Below are positions 24,055 to 31,967 of a stretch of DNA of 44,188 bases, piece by piece. The stretch's first letter is position 1, and each line of letters starts with the position of its first letter. The notes beneath the pieces are model-generated. The model was not told where the DNA came from. It saw only the letters and a list, made by a program, of their open reading frames with translations, and ran no database searches. The translations under genes and the position numbers were made by a program. Origin of the DNA: an uncultured bacterium (GTDB lineage: Bacteria > Verrucomicrobiota > Kiritimatiellia > RFP12 > UBA1067). The DNA is taken from contig CACYCL010000159.1 of the NCBI GenBank assembly GCA_902772905.1, positions 1-44,188 of the forward strand, given 5' to 3'.

Positions 24055-25698
24055 TCAAAACTCCAGAGCCTCGGTCATCATGGCCAGGAACTCGGCGTAT
24101 GTCATGCGCTTCTGCTCCATCGAGTCGCGTTCGCGCACCGTGAACGTGCCGTCCTTCGTGGACTGATCGTCAACCGTTATGCACCATGGCGTGCCAGCTT
24201 CGTCCTGACGGCGGTAGCGGCGACCGATTGCGCCGGACACGTCCCACATGCAGTTGACCTTCTGCTGCAGTTTCCGGAATATGTCGCGCGCGAACTTGAA
24301 CTGAGCTTCGTCCTTCTTTATGAGCGGGAAGATGGCGACCTTTATCGGCGCAACCTTCGGGTTGAAGTGGAGAACGGTTCGGATGTCGTCCTTGCCCTTC
24401 TCGTCTGTGAGCTTCTGCTCCTCGTACGCCTCGCAGAGAAGCGCAAGCATCAGACGGTCAACGCCGGCCGAAGGCTCGATCACGTGCGGAACGTACTTGC
24501 CCTCGAATAGGTTCTCGCAGAACGCCTTGGCCTTCGCGGACACGTCAGCGCGCTCTTCGTCGGTGAAAACGACCGCCTTACCGGCCTTTGCGGACGCCGC
24601 CTTCTCGCGGCGCTCTACCCATTCCGCCTGCGTCTTCGCTATGAATGCCGACTTCTGCTCGTCAGTCAGCTTCTTGCACGCCTGCTTCAGCGGATCGTCA
24701 AACACCGTCTGCGGCACCTTGGAGTGCAGCTGGTGCTGCGTGAGGTCGAAGTCGCTTCTTGCCGCGATGCCCTCAAGCTCCTGGCGTCCGAACGGGAAGT
24801 CGTACTCGATGTCAACGCAGGCGCGGGCGTAGTGCGCGAGCTCATCTGGCTTCTGCCAGTACTCAACGAACTTCTCAGTTGGCAGTCCGACGGCGTTAAG
24901 GAACTTCTTGCGCTGCTCAACCCAGTACTTGTGCCAGACCTCCCAGCCCCAGTCGTCCTGCACCTCGCCGTTGAGATCGGGATTGTCGGCAAGCGTCACC
25001 ACATGACCGTACTGCAGCTCGATCGCCTCGTCGGGGCGGATGAAGAACTCAAGCTCCATCTGCTCGAACTCGCGCGAGCGGAACGTGTAGTTCCTCGGCG
25101 TGACCTCGTTGCGGAAGCTCTTGCCCATCTGCGCGATGCCGTACGGAACCGTCATGCGCGACGTGGCCGTAACGTTGAGAAACTGCGCGAATATCGCCTG
25201 CGCAGTCTCTGGGCGCAGATACGCAACGTTAGAAGGGTCGTCGATAGGGCCGACAACCGTCTTGAACATGAGGTTGAACGGCTTTGGCTCTGTTAGCTCG
25301 CCGCCGCAGTACGGGCAGAAGAAGTCGCTTCCGGCGGCCTTGGGCTGTGGCTTCTTCTTCTGTTCCGCGTAGATGTCCTTCACCTGGTCGGCGCGCATGA
25401 GCTTCTTGCAGTCCTTGCACATGGTCATCGGGTCGGCAAACGTGTCGAGATGCCCGGACGCCTTCCATATCTTAGGGTGCATGATGATCGTGGCGTCAAG
25501 CCCCACGACGTCTTCGCGACCGCGAACCGTGAACTGCCACCACGCCTGCTTGACGTTCTGCTTCAGCTCGCAGCCAAGCGGTCCGTAGTCCCAGAAGCCG
25601 GGCATTCCACCGTATATCTCGGATGAATGATATATGAAACCGCGGCGCTTGCAAAGCGCGCTCAATGCGTCCAGTGACGACTTGTTTTCTTCTGCCAT
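24055..25698 (-). CDS. glyQS: Glycyl-tRNA synthetase, homodimeric type
   Basis: A 547-residue class II synthetase of the alpha2 type found in archaea, eukaryotes and many bacteria rather than the alpha2beta2 type. It opens with LDALSALCKRRGFIYHSSEIYGG..GFWDYGPLG. A Cys pair insert follows (CKDCKK ... CPYCGG), probably zinc-binding, then motif 2 (FRNEVTPRNYTFRSREFEQMELEFF), motif 3 (EPSAGVDRLMLALL), and an anticodon-binding domain (APIKVAIFPLIKKDE ...). ATG 25698 is chosen from the conserved N-terminus. No clear ribosome site precedes it; upstream codons in the same frame are part of the aminopeptidase gene read in another frame. It follows the aminopeptidase by 32 bases. Confidence 0.95.
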   Translation of the reverse strand: MAEENKSSLDALSALCKRRGFIYHSSEIYGGMPGFWDYGPLGCELKQNVKQAWWQFTVRGREDVVGLDATIIMHPKIWKASGHLDTFADPMTMCKDCKKLMRADQVKDIYAEQKKKPQPKAAGSDFFCPYCGGELTEPKPFNLMFKTVVGPIDDPSNVAYLRPETAQAIFAQFLNVTATSRMTVPYGIAQMGKSFRNEVTPRNYTFRSREFEQMELEFFIRPDEAIELQYGHVVTLADNPDLNGEVQDDWGWEVWHKYWVEQRKKFLNAVGLPTEKFVEYWQKPDELAHYARACVDIEYDFPFGRQELEGIAARSDFDLTQHQLHSKVPQTVFDDPLKQACKKLTDEQKSAFIAKTQAEWVERREKAASAKAGKAVVFTDEERADVSAKAKAFCENLFEGKYVPHVIEPSAGVDRLMLALLCEAYEEQKLTDEKGKDDIRTVLHFNPKVAPIKVAIFPLIKKDEAQFKFARDIFRKLQQKVNCMWDVSGAIGRRYRRQDEAGTPWCITVDDQSTKDGTFTVRERDSMEQKRMTYAEFLAMMTEALEF

Positions 25699-25730
25699 AG
25701 TAGTATTTTGTGTTGCAAAGTTTTTTCTGA

Positions 25731-27122
25731 TCAGTCGCGAAGATATGCCGAGTAGGCCCGGTAAGTCTGCCAGCAGTCGCTTCTTGATACGATTTCCCAG
25801 GGGGCATGCATGTTCCACATTGGCGTGCCCATGTCGAGAACCTTCATGCCGAAGCGTGCCATGTACTGCGAGATCGTGCCGCCGCCGCCCTTCTCCTGGC
25901 GGCCAAGCTCCGCCATCTGCCACTTCACATCCGCCTCGGACATGATCCTGCGTATTTCGGCTACGAACTCCGGCGAGCAGTCGCTTGCGCCGCTCTTAGA
26001 CGTGCCGCCCGTGTACTTCGACGCGGCGACGCCCTTGTGCAGCCTCGCCTCGTTGCCCGTTGAGTCTACATCCGGGAAGTGCGGATCCGCCGCAGCCGTA
26101 ACGTCGGCAGACAGCATCGTGGAGCGTTCGAGTGCGCGGCGCACCAGAATGTCGCGCGCGTTCTTCTCCTGTCGCTCGATCAGCTCTGCAACGGTGTTTT
26201 CAAAGAACGAGCTCTGCATTCCCGTGGCACCCATGGAGCCGACCTCTTCCTTGTCGCACATGAGAATCGACGCCGTCTGCTCGGGAACTTCGCCAGCCGC
26301 GTCTATAAGCGCCTGCAACGCAGCGAACGAGCAGACGCGGTCGTCGTGGCCATAGCCTGTTATCAGCGCACAGTCAAAGCCGACGTAGCGCGGCATGCCG
26401 GCAGGCACGATCTCGAGCTCCGCGCTCAAGAGATCCTCTTCGTCAACCTTGTACGCCTTCTTGAGATAGGCGATGAGTCCAGGCTTGTCGGCTTTCGGCT
26501 TGCCGTCGGCCTCGGCGTCCTTCGCAGACGCTCCCGGAGTGCTCCAGCACACCGGGTCGAGGTCTTCGGCCGGATAGAACTCGGCAACGGACTTCTTCTC
26601 CTGGTCGCGCCCGAGGTGCGGAAGAATGTCGCTAATGAGGAACACCGGGTCGTCGGGGTTGTCGCCAACAGTGACATCGACGAACGATCCGTCCTTGCGG
26701 ACTATGCGCCCGTAGAGCGCCAGAGGAAGCGTAAGCCACTGGTACTTCTTGATTCCGCCGTAAATGTGGCAGTCGAAGTAGACGCAACCGCCCTTCTCGT
26801 AAAGCGGACGAGGCTTGAGATCTAGGCGAGGAGCATCAGTGTGCCCGCCTACGACCTTGATGCCGGCTTCGGATATCTTCTTCTTGCCGATGACGGCAGC
26901 CATTACAGTGCGATCCTCGTAGCCACGGTAGACGCGGTCGCCAGGCTTGAGCGACGCGAACTTCGAGATTTCGCGAAAGCCGCTGTCCTCCAGCAGTTTC
27001 ACGCTCTCGGCGTAGCTGCGGCGAGCAGTCTTTGCCGCGCCGAGATATCGCATGTAGCCTTTGCAATACGTGTCTATGTCACGGAACTTGTCGGTCTTCG
27101 ACTTTCCTGTCTTCTTGATCAT
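25731..27122 (-). CDS. M18-family aminopeptidase
   Basis: A 463-residue cytoplasmic zinc peptidase, probably removing acidic or neutral N-terminal residues. The metal-site segments of M18 are present: VVGGHTDAPRLDLKP (His), ALITGYGHDDRVCSFAALQAL (bridging Asp), CDKEEVGSMGATGMQ (catalytic Glu pair), LSADVTAAADP (Asp) and near the end MWNMHAPWEI (His). Length fits the bacterial 'M18 aminopeptidase 1' type. ATG 27122 is chosen because GGAG lies 6 bases before it; ATG 27128 is too close and TTG 27146 has no ribosome site. An extended -10 promoter lies upstream. First gene of a group with the glycyl-tRNA synthetase and UDPGP genes. Confidence 0.92.
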   Translation of the reverse strand: MIKKTGKSKTDKFRDIDTYCKGYMRYLGAAKTARRSYAESVKLLEDSGFREISKFASLKPGDRVYRGYEDRTVMAAVIGKKKISEAGIKVVGGHTDAPRLDLKPRPLYEKGGCVYFDCHIYGGIKKYQWLTLPLALYGRIVRKDGSFVDVTVGDNPDDPVFLISDILPHLGRDQEKKSVAEFYPAEDLDPVCWSTPGASAKDAEADGKPKADKPGLIAYLKKAYKVDEEDLLSAELEIVPAGMPRYVGFDCALITGYGHDDRVCSFAALQALIDAAGEVPEQTASILMCDKEEVGSMGATGMQSSFFENTVAELIERQEKNARDILVRRALERSTMLSADVTAAADPHFPDVDSTGNEARLHKGVAASKYTGGTSKSGASDCSPEFVAEIRRIMSEADVKWQMAELGRQEKGGGGTISQYMARFGMKVLDMGTPMWNMHAPWEIVSRSDCWQTYRAYSAYLRD

Positions 27123-27160
27123 ATTCATCTCCAATGTGCACTCCAAATGTTCAGCAGTGT

Positions 27161-27169
27161 ATTATACCA
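27161..27169 (-). promoter_or_regulatory. Extended -10 promoter of the M18 aminopeptidase
   Basis: On the minus strand ATATGG is followed by TATAAT (27166-27161), giving TGG-TATAAT. A weak -35 (TTATTC, 27189-27184) is 17 bases away. Leader length to ATG 27122 is about 32 bases. Confidence 0.6.
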
Positions 27170-27203
27170 TATTCGCCGCGCATGAATAAGCTCTGTCATA
27201 GGG

Positions 27204-28355
27204 CTACGCATTAAACCAAGGCACGATCTCGATTTCACCGTCTCGTTGCGGAAGGTTCCCGCCGTAGATTATTCTTGCCTTGTCAGCGCCACACGCCGAC
27301 GTTGCCAACCATCGGCGCATTGGCCGCGCCCATTCGCCTCGGTATGTGCGCCCGCTCTTGATTTCAATCGGATGGGGTCCGTCAACCATCTCATCTATCA
27401 AATCAATTTCAAGTTTCCCGTTGTCCCTCCAGAAATAAAGCCGGGGAATCCGACCGCTGTTGAGACTGCGCTTCCTAAATTCGAGAACGATTGCCGTTTC
27501 GAATATCGCGCCATATTGCGGATGCAGATGCAATTGTCCGGCAGTCTCAATTCCCATAAGCCAGCAGACCAGACCTGTGTCACAAAAATACACCTTCGAC
27601 GACGACACGAGTCTCTTCGAGAAATTCCTGAAATACGGCGGCAGCCGAAACACAATTCCAGAAGCCTCCAAAACGGAAAGCCAAGACTTGGCCGTTGTGT
27701 GCGATATGCCAGCCTCTCCGCCAAGCGAATGCAAATTCAGCTCCTGCCCGGTACGACCCGCCAAGAGCCTCACAAACAGCTCAAACGTCGTCAAGTCCTT
27801 GACTTTAAGTATCTGCCTTACATCTCGCTCCAAATAGGTCTGGAAATAGGAACTGTACCAAAACCTCGGCGCGGCCTTTCGCGCCAGCACGGGTGGATAC
27901 AGCCCACGCACTATCATATCATCCACATCTACGCCCGACAAACCAGCGCCATGCCACTCCGACCATGTAAACGGACTCATTGACAGCACCCCTACGCGCC
28001 CAGCGAGTGATTGTGTCATTGACTCCATCAATGAAAACTGGCGGGAACCCGTAAGAACATATCGCCCCATTCTATCTGGCGAGGCATCAATCATCCCCTG
28101 AAGATAGGACATCAAGTCCGGAGCATTCTGAATTTCGTCAAAGACAGCCCCGTCGCCATACTGCGCAAGAAAGTACCGAGGATCGCGTAACGCCAAACCC
28201 CTTACATCAGGATCTTCCAATGTAACATACGGCAAATCGGGGAAGGAAGCTTTCGCAAGCGTCGTTTTCCCGCACTGCCTAGGCCCCATGATGGCCACGG
28301 CAGGGAATGTCGCCGCAATTTCCTTCAGTGGAATTTCGATTTCGCGCCTTATCAT
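27204..28355 (-). CDS. AAA ATPase with DUF4143 domain
   Basis: A 383-residue ATPase of the 'AAA_14/DUF4143' group that is scattered in many copies through bacterial and archaeal genomes. Walker A is GPRQCGKTT (about 24-32), Walker B is GAVFDEIQ, the sensor segment is YVLTGSRQF, and the second half is the DUF4143 region including EASGIVFRLPPYFRNFSKRLVSSSKVYFCDTGL, FETAIVLEFRKR and a restriction-endonuclease-like LYFWRDNGKLEIDLI...IEIKSG. The D-X(n)-E-X-K pattern suggests a nuclease-like fold, but the role of these proteins is not established. GGAG (28369-28366) is the ribosome site. It stands alone between metabolic genes and the polysaccharide cluster, and its promoter sits inside a long inverted repeat. 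Confidence 0.85.
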   Translation of the reverse strand: MIRREIEIPLKEIAATFPAVAIMGPRQCGKTTLAKASFPDLPYVTLEDPDVRGLALRDPRYFLAQYGDGAVFDEIQNAPDLMSYLQGMIDASPDRMGRYVLTGSRQFSLMESMTQSLAGRVGVLSMSPFTWSEWHGAGLSGVDVDDMIVRGLYPPVLARKAAPRFWYSSYFQTYLERDVRQILKVKDLTTFELFVRLLAGRTGQELNLHSLGGEAGISHTTAKSWLSVLEASGIVFRLPPYFRNFSKRLVSSSKVYFCDTGLVCWLMGIETAGQLHLHPQYGAIFETAIVLEFRKRSLNSGRIPRLYFWRDNGKLEIDLIDEMVDGPHPIEIKSGRTYRGEWARPMRRWLATSACGADKARIIYGGNLPQRDGEIEIVPWFNA

Positions 28356-28380
28356 AATCCAAAATCTCCAAACAGCGCAC

Positions 28381-28410
28381 AGTATACCAAAGAACCTTTA
28401 CGGATTGCAA
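28381..28410 (-). promoter_or_regulatory. Promoter of the DUF4143 ATPase gene
   Basis: Minus-strand TTGCAA (28410-28405) and TATACT (28386-28381) are 18 bases apart, with TTTGG preceding the -10 (extended form). Start of transcription would be near 28374, 19 bases before ATG 28355. The -35 spans the left arm and loop of the inverted repeat described next. Confidence 0.55.
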
Positions 28411-28438
28411 GTGCAACTTTCAATCTGTAAAGGTTCTT
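28390..28438. repeat. 18-bp inverted repeat with 13-base loop
   Basis: Left arm 28390-28407 (AAGAACCTTTAC-G-GATTG) pairs with right arm 28421-28438 (CAATC-T-GTAAAGGTTCTT): 17 Watson-Crick pairs and one G-T wobble. The loop is 28408-28420, and the centre TTGCAAGTGCAA (28405-28416) contains a shorter inverted repeat. The stem is not GC-rich and no T-run follows on either strand, so it is a poor intrinsic terminator. Because it covers the -35 and spacer of the DUF4143 promoter, it is a good candidate for an operator or an element end. It also marks the 3' boundary of the polysaccharide cluster. Confidence 0.8.
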
Positions 28439-28466
28439 CGCGCTTGCACCTCAACCCATCCATCAT

Positions 28467-29342
28467 CTACACGTTATTAGCATTATTGCGCTGGCACTTC
28501 AACATCCCAATTTCGCGGTCAACGAGGCATCGATACCACAACCCTTGCCAGAAATGCCAGCGGAAGCCTGGCAGGCCATCAAGGAAGCCGAGCTTGAGGA
28601 AGTAACGAATGCAGAAATAGGCAAAGGCACGGAAGTAAGGTGGGAACTTGTAGTACAGGCGCTTATTCTTGTTCGCTCGACCTTCAACAGCCATCTTAGC
28701 CTCACGCTTCGCATACCCCCTGTGCTTCTCTTGCCATTCGACAAAGGGAAGAAGAGAATCATCAACAAACTGCCCATTGAGTCTCAAGTTCCGTCCCTCA
28801 CTCGTAACAATATGCTCATCCATCTCGGCATCGGTGCTTCGACCAAAGCCAAACTTGAACAACCGCACCAGCTCAATCTCGGGATTACCATGCCTAATAT
28901 CTCCGCCAAAAATACGTCGAGAGAGAGAGAGAGAGAGAGAGGTCACGTCCGGCGGCAAACTACCGCCCGTGACCTTTTTGCCGTCCCATTTTGGCAGCAA
29001 CGCATTTATTTCCGCAATCGTATCAGGATAAAGATACTCATCAGCATCAAGTCTCAAAACCCAACTCGCCTTGATGGGCAGATTGTCCAATGCCCAGTTG
29101 AACTGCTTTGCCTGATTCCCAGGCCATTCATGCTCGACAAAGCACACTTCAGGCGAACACTCTCCCCATTTTCCATTCTCAATTCTGCATTTTACATTTT
29201 CGACAATCGCATGTGTGCCGTCTGTCGAGAAGCAATCCACGACAAACACCTGGCGAGGGTTCAAATCCCTCAACCGCTCCAGACACCGAGCGATATGAAG
29301 CTTCTCGTTCTTTGTGAGGATAACTACGGCTATGTCAGTCAT
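28467..29342 (-). CDS. Glycosyltransferase family 2 with CT-repeat tract
   Basis: A 291-residue GT-A enzyme that adds a sugar to a lipid-linked or LPS-core acceptor. It starts TDIAVVILTKNEKLHIARCLERL with nearby FVVDCFSTDGT and the metal-binding DADEYLY, matching the WaaE/KdtX-like branch of GT2 (similar enzymes act on LPS core). The C-terminal part ends with an aromatic-rich amphipathic stretch (YYKFPPYFRAFAYFCIRYFLKLGFLDG) typical of this branch. ATG 29342 is chosen by homology; no good ribosome site is visible. An (CT)11.5 tract encodes SLSLSLS near residue 134-141 and would throw the frame if it changed by one unit. Last gene of the polysaccharide cluster. Confidence 0.88.
   Translation of the reverse strand: MTDIAVVILTKNEKLHIARCLERLRDLNPRQVFVVDCFSTDGTHAIVENVKCRIENGKWGECSPEVCFVEHEWPGNQAKQFNWALDNLPIKASWVLRLDADEYLYPDTIAEINALLPKWDGKKVTGGSLPPDVTSLSLSLSRRIFGGDIRHGNPEIELVRLFKFGFGRSTDAEMDEHIVTSEGRNLRLNGQFVDDSLLPFVEWQEKHRGYAKREAKMAVEGRANKNKRLYYKFPPYFRAFAYFCIRYFLKLGFLDGLPGFRWHFWQGLWYRCLVDREIGMLKCQRNNANNV
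28919..28941. repeat. GA/CT dinucleotide repeat (11.5 units) in a GT2 gene
   Basis: An uninterrupted 23-base alternating GA run on the plus strand (CT on the coding strand) lies wholly within the open reading frame of the terminal GT2 gene. In-frame here: it encodes alternating Ser and Leu. Gain or loss of one unit shifts the frame. Repeats of this length are prone to slipped-strand mispairing. Confidence 0.95.
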
Positions 29343-29399
29343 ATTTGGGCGCAACTGCAAAATACGTCTCCACATCCATTTCGGACGTAGACACCGCAA

Positions 29400-30875
29400 T
29401 CACATGTCCATGTTGTTAATTTCCATCTGCATTCGCTCGAACTCCATCTGCCGCCTGATTTTCTCGTTCTCATCCCCCATCTTGCGCATGTCCAGCGCAA
29501 GCCCTACAAACACCATGGCCCAGCAGAATCCGCCGATATATGACATTGAAAAAAATGAGAACTCTCCAAGATTGGAAACCATAAAGACAAATAAGCAGGA
29601 AGCGCCAATATACGCTTTCCGCTTTATAGATATCGCGATGCTTGCAATCAGGAAGAAAACAAAAATACTCCATCCTATAACCCCTCCCTCTTCCAAGACG
29701 GCCGTCACCCATACACCCTTCTCAATCGGTGCCGTAAGGATGGCAAGCCCCTCTTTTTTTTGGGACTTCATGACTTTTGACACCTGAAAACCATTTCCTA
29801 TCAACGGACTTTTTCTGAAGTTGCGAAGAGATTCTTCAACAAGTGCCACCCGAGAACTGGTTATCCTTTCTGCAGTAACAGGACCAGCATCTTCACTATT
29901 CGTTTTCACCAAGAATTTTATTGCCCTAGCCTGTACGGACGGGACAAAAGCAGCTCCCAAAACAAGAAGCGACAGTATCCCCATCGCAGCGGTCATCACC
30001 TTCGACTTCCAGCTCGCCCTTATCCCGCGCGCGTTCATGAAGACCCACAACAAAAACAACTGTCCCACAATATAGGTAGCCATTCCCGTCCGACTTGAAG
30101 TAAGATAGACAAGGTAAGGTACGCAGCAAAGTAGAACAATATAAAGCGGATCTGCCTTCTTGATGGAAAAAAGGAGATCTCCCAGAAGTAAAACTGAAAC
30201 AACCGACACAAGCGGCCCAAGGCATTGTGGCTGACTGCTCATGCCCATAAAACGGCTCACAAGGCCTGACAAATCCGCTTGTCCATTTATAAAGTCTTCT
30301 GCCCGCATCTGAGACAGCCCTGGGAATGGCACAAGCGCGACAGAACCCAAGATGAATACAATTGCCAAAGACAACATCACGCTCCTAATCCTTCTGGTGG
30401 AAATCTGAGGATTGACACCAACCTGATTTGACACGCCGACGTAGGAATAATACACAAGAGTAAACAATATCAACTTCAAAAAAGATATCTTCGGATTCCA
30501 CCCCAACAGTGACGGAAACACCATGAACAATACGTAGCACAGCATCCAGGCATACGGACGAATCGCACCATGCAAAGGATACGACATGACGTTTACCGCC
30601 ATTATACAGCCAAGGAAAACCATTACGCCCCTTTGCATATAGGCAAAACCACCGCCCTTATATACTATATACGGATTGGCAACAAGTGTGCTGACTGATA
30701 CAAGCAACCAGAACAGCAGCGACTCCGTTTTTCGCGCCAGAGCACTGTAAAGCACCATTGGAATGACTATCGCGAACCCAGCGCCACCCGTCACCCGCAT
30801 AAGGCCGAACACAACGCCAATCCACAGCAGACATTTGAACAGATACTTTTTATCATATATCTCTGAAAATTTCAT
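29400..30875 (-). CDS. O-antigen polymerase/ligase-like membrane protein (Wzy/WaaL)
   Basis: A 491-residue polytopic protein with about 11-12 hydrophobic helices and one large soluble loop (about residues 305-375). The segment YLTSSRTGMATYIVGQLFLLW and the loop's SPLIGNGFQVSK correspond to the Wzy_C/O-antigen ligase signature, where basic residues in the loops bind undecaprenyl-linked sugars. It therefore either polymerises repeat units or ligates the glycan to the lipid A core; sequence alone does not separate these. The last 40 residues are charged and Met-rich. An A8 tract on the coding strand (plus-strand T8 at 29754-29761) encodes the QKK of SQKKEG. Starts at ATG 30875, 15 bases past the GT4 stop. 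Confidence 0.82.
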   Translation of the reverse strand: MKFSEIYDKKYLFKCLLWIGVVFGLMRVTGGAGFAIVIPMVLYSALARKTESLLFWLLVSVSTLVANPYIVYKGGGFAYMQRGVMVFLGCIMAVNVMSYPLHGAIRPYAWMLCYVLFMVFPSLLGWNPKISFLKLILFTLVYYSYVGVSNQVGVNPQISTRRIRSVMLSLAIVFILGSVALVPFPGLSQMRAEDFINGQADLSGLVSRFMGMSSQPQCLGPLVSVVSVLLLGDLLFSIKKADPLYIVLLCCVPYLVYLTSSRTGMATYIVGQLFLLWVFMNARGIRASWKSKVMTAAMGILSLLVLGAAFVPSVQARAIKFLVKTNSEDAGPVTAERITSSRVALVEESLRNFRKSPLIGNGFQVSKVMKSQKKEGLAILTAPIEKGVWVTAVLEEGGVIGWSIFVFFLIASIAISIKRKAYIGASCLFVFMVSNLGEFSFFSMSYIGGFCWAMVFVGLALDMRKMGDENEKIRRQMEFERMQMEINNMDM

Positions 30876-30890
30876 CTCTAAGCCCTCACT

Positions 30891-31967
30891 TCAATCAACC
30901 GGCAGACCATTTTCAATTCTACCATAAACCGCACTATCCATCTCTTGTTCAACATTGCCCCACCGATACTTTTCAATAGCTAATTTTCGGCCACGTTCAC
31001 CCATAGCCTTCCTTTCTCGCCTATCCAACGACATGGCAATTCCGATACTAGCAGCAAGACTATTTACACCTTGTTCTATCCACCATCCACAATTATACTC
31101 TTCTAACTCCCTCCACGGCGTACCGACTGTAGCAATAACTGGAATTCCATACGACAAAGCTTCAAGCACGACAATAGAAAAGTTTTCCATAGGACTAGGC
31201 AGCACAAACAAATCTGCCTTTAGATACTGTTCCGCTTTCCTCTCGCCATCCACTGCACCTATAAAATCTACATTCCGTATATTCTTTGCCTTTATGATTT
31301 CCTTTAACAGCTCACCGTAGCCCAGCCAATCAGGGCCTGCTAAGACTAAACGCCAATCTTCGCGAACAACTTTCTGCCATGCTTGCAACAACAAGTCTAG
31401 ACCCTTTTCCTTGGCAATGCGGCCTATGAACAAAATCGTTTTCGCCATATTTGCCTTTCCGTCTCGCGTCACATTATCATTTAAATCGGGGATGTCAATC
31501 CCAATTGGAACAACAACACAATGGGGCCGCAACCCCAGCGAGCGACATACACTCGCTTCATAATCACAAGTGCAATGCAACGCATTCGCCGACTGCAGGT
31601 ATCTTCTCAGGAACAAATAATAGAACAACCACTTTTTCAGAGGGGATCTCGCAAACACTTGCGGCATCAAGCAACCATGGATTGAAACCACATACTTATA
31701 TTTTTTGTAGTAACACCATTTCAATGCACGATACTGGCAATACGACCATACCGCGTGGACATGCACAACGTCTGGATCAAACCTTATGTCATCCGGCGAA
31801 CGCATTACAACCCGCTCCACATCCTCAGGCAAGTTACATGGCTCCGCATCAAAAGTTGCAATTACAACCACGTTGCCCCTTGCCGTCTGGGCCTTCGCAA
31901 GGTTGACAACAAATACCGTAGTGCCTGCCGTTGGCGGCAACCCCTGAATAACGTGCAAAATCCTCAT
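30891..31967 (-). CDS. Glycosyltransferase family 4
   Basis: A 358-residue GT-B retaining glycosyltransferase. It begins MRILHVIQGLPPTAGTTVFVVNLAKA, the glycine-rich acceptor-side loop typical of GT4. The nucleotide-sugar half starts at ILFIGRIAKEKGLDLLLQAW and contains the EX7E element in SPMENFSIVVLEAL. A Cys-rich segment (NALHCTCDYEASVCRSLGL) is near the middle. Sugar and linkage are not predictable. Its ATG overlaps the stop of the preceding GT4 gene by 4 bases (31964-31967). Codon use here is more AT-rich than in genes to the right. Confidence 0.9.
   Translation of the reverse strand: MRILHVIQGLPPTAGTTVFVVNLAKAQTARGNVVVIATFDAEPCNLPEDVERVVMRSPDDIRFDPDVVHVHAVWSYCQYRALKWCYYKKYKYVVSIHGCLMPQVFARSPLKKWLFYYLFLRRYLQSANALHCTCDYEASVCRSLGLRPHCVVVPIGIDIPDLNDNVTRDGKANMAKTILFIGRIAKEKGLDLLLQAWQKVVREDWRLVLAGPDWLGYGELLKEIIKAKNIRNVDFIGAVDGERKAEQYLKADLFVLPSPMENFSIVVLEALSYGIPVIATVGTPWRELEEYNCGWWIEQGVNSLAASIGIAMSLDRRERKAMGERGRKLAIEKYRWGNVEQEMDSAVYGRIENGLPVD

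Noticed and set aside
23021-24166. 381-codon open frame opposite the UDPGP gene
   Set aside because: It mirrors the GC-biased codons of the true gene, is Arg/Val/Leu-rich with no fold signature, and the opposite strand encodes a clear UAP1-like enzyme.
25699-25923. 75-residue N-terminal extension of glycyl-tRNA synthetase
   Set aside because: It lies within the aminopeptidase gene in another frame and has no counterpart in the family.
28390-28438. Intrinsic terminator for the polysaccharide cluster
   Set aside because: The stem is AT-rich at its base and no T-run follows on either strand; it may slow transcription but does not look like a standard terminator.
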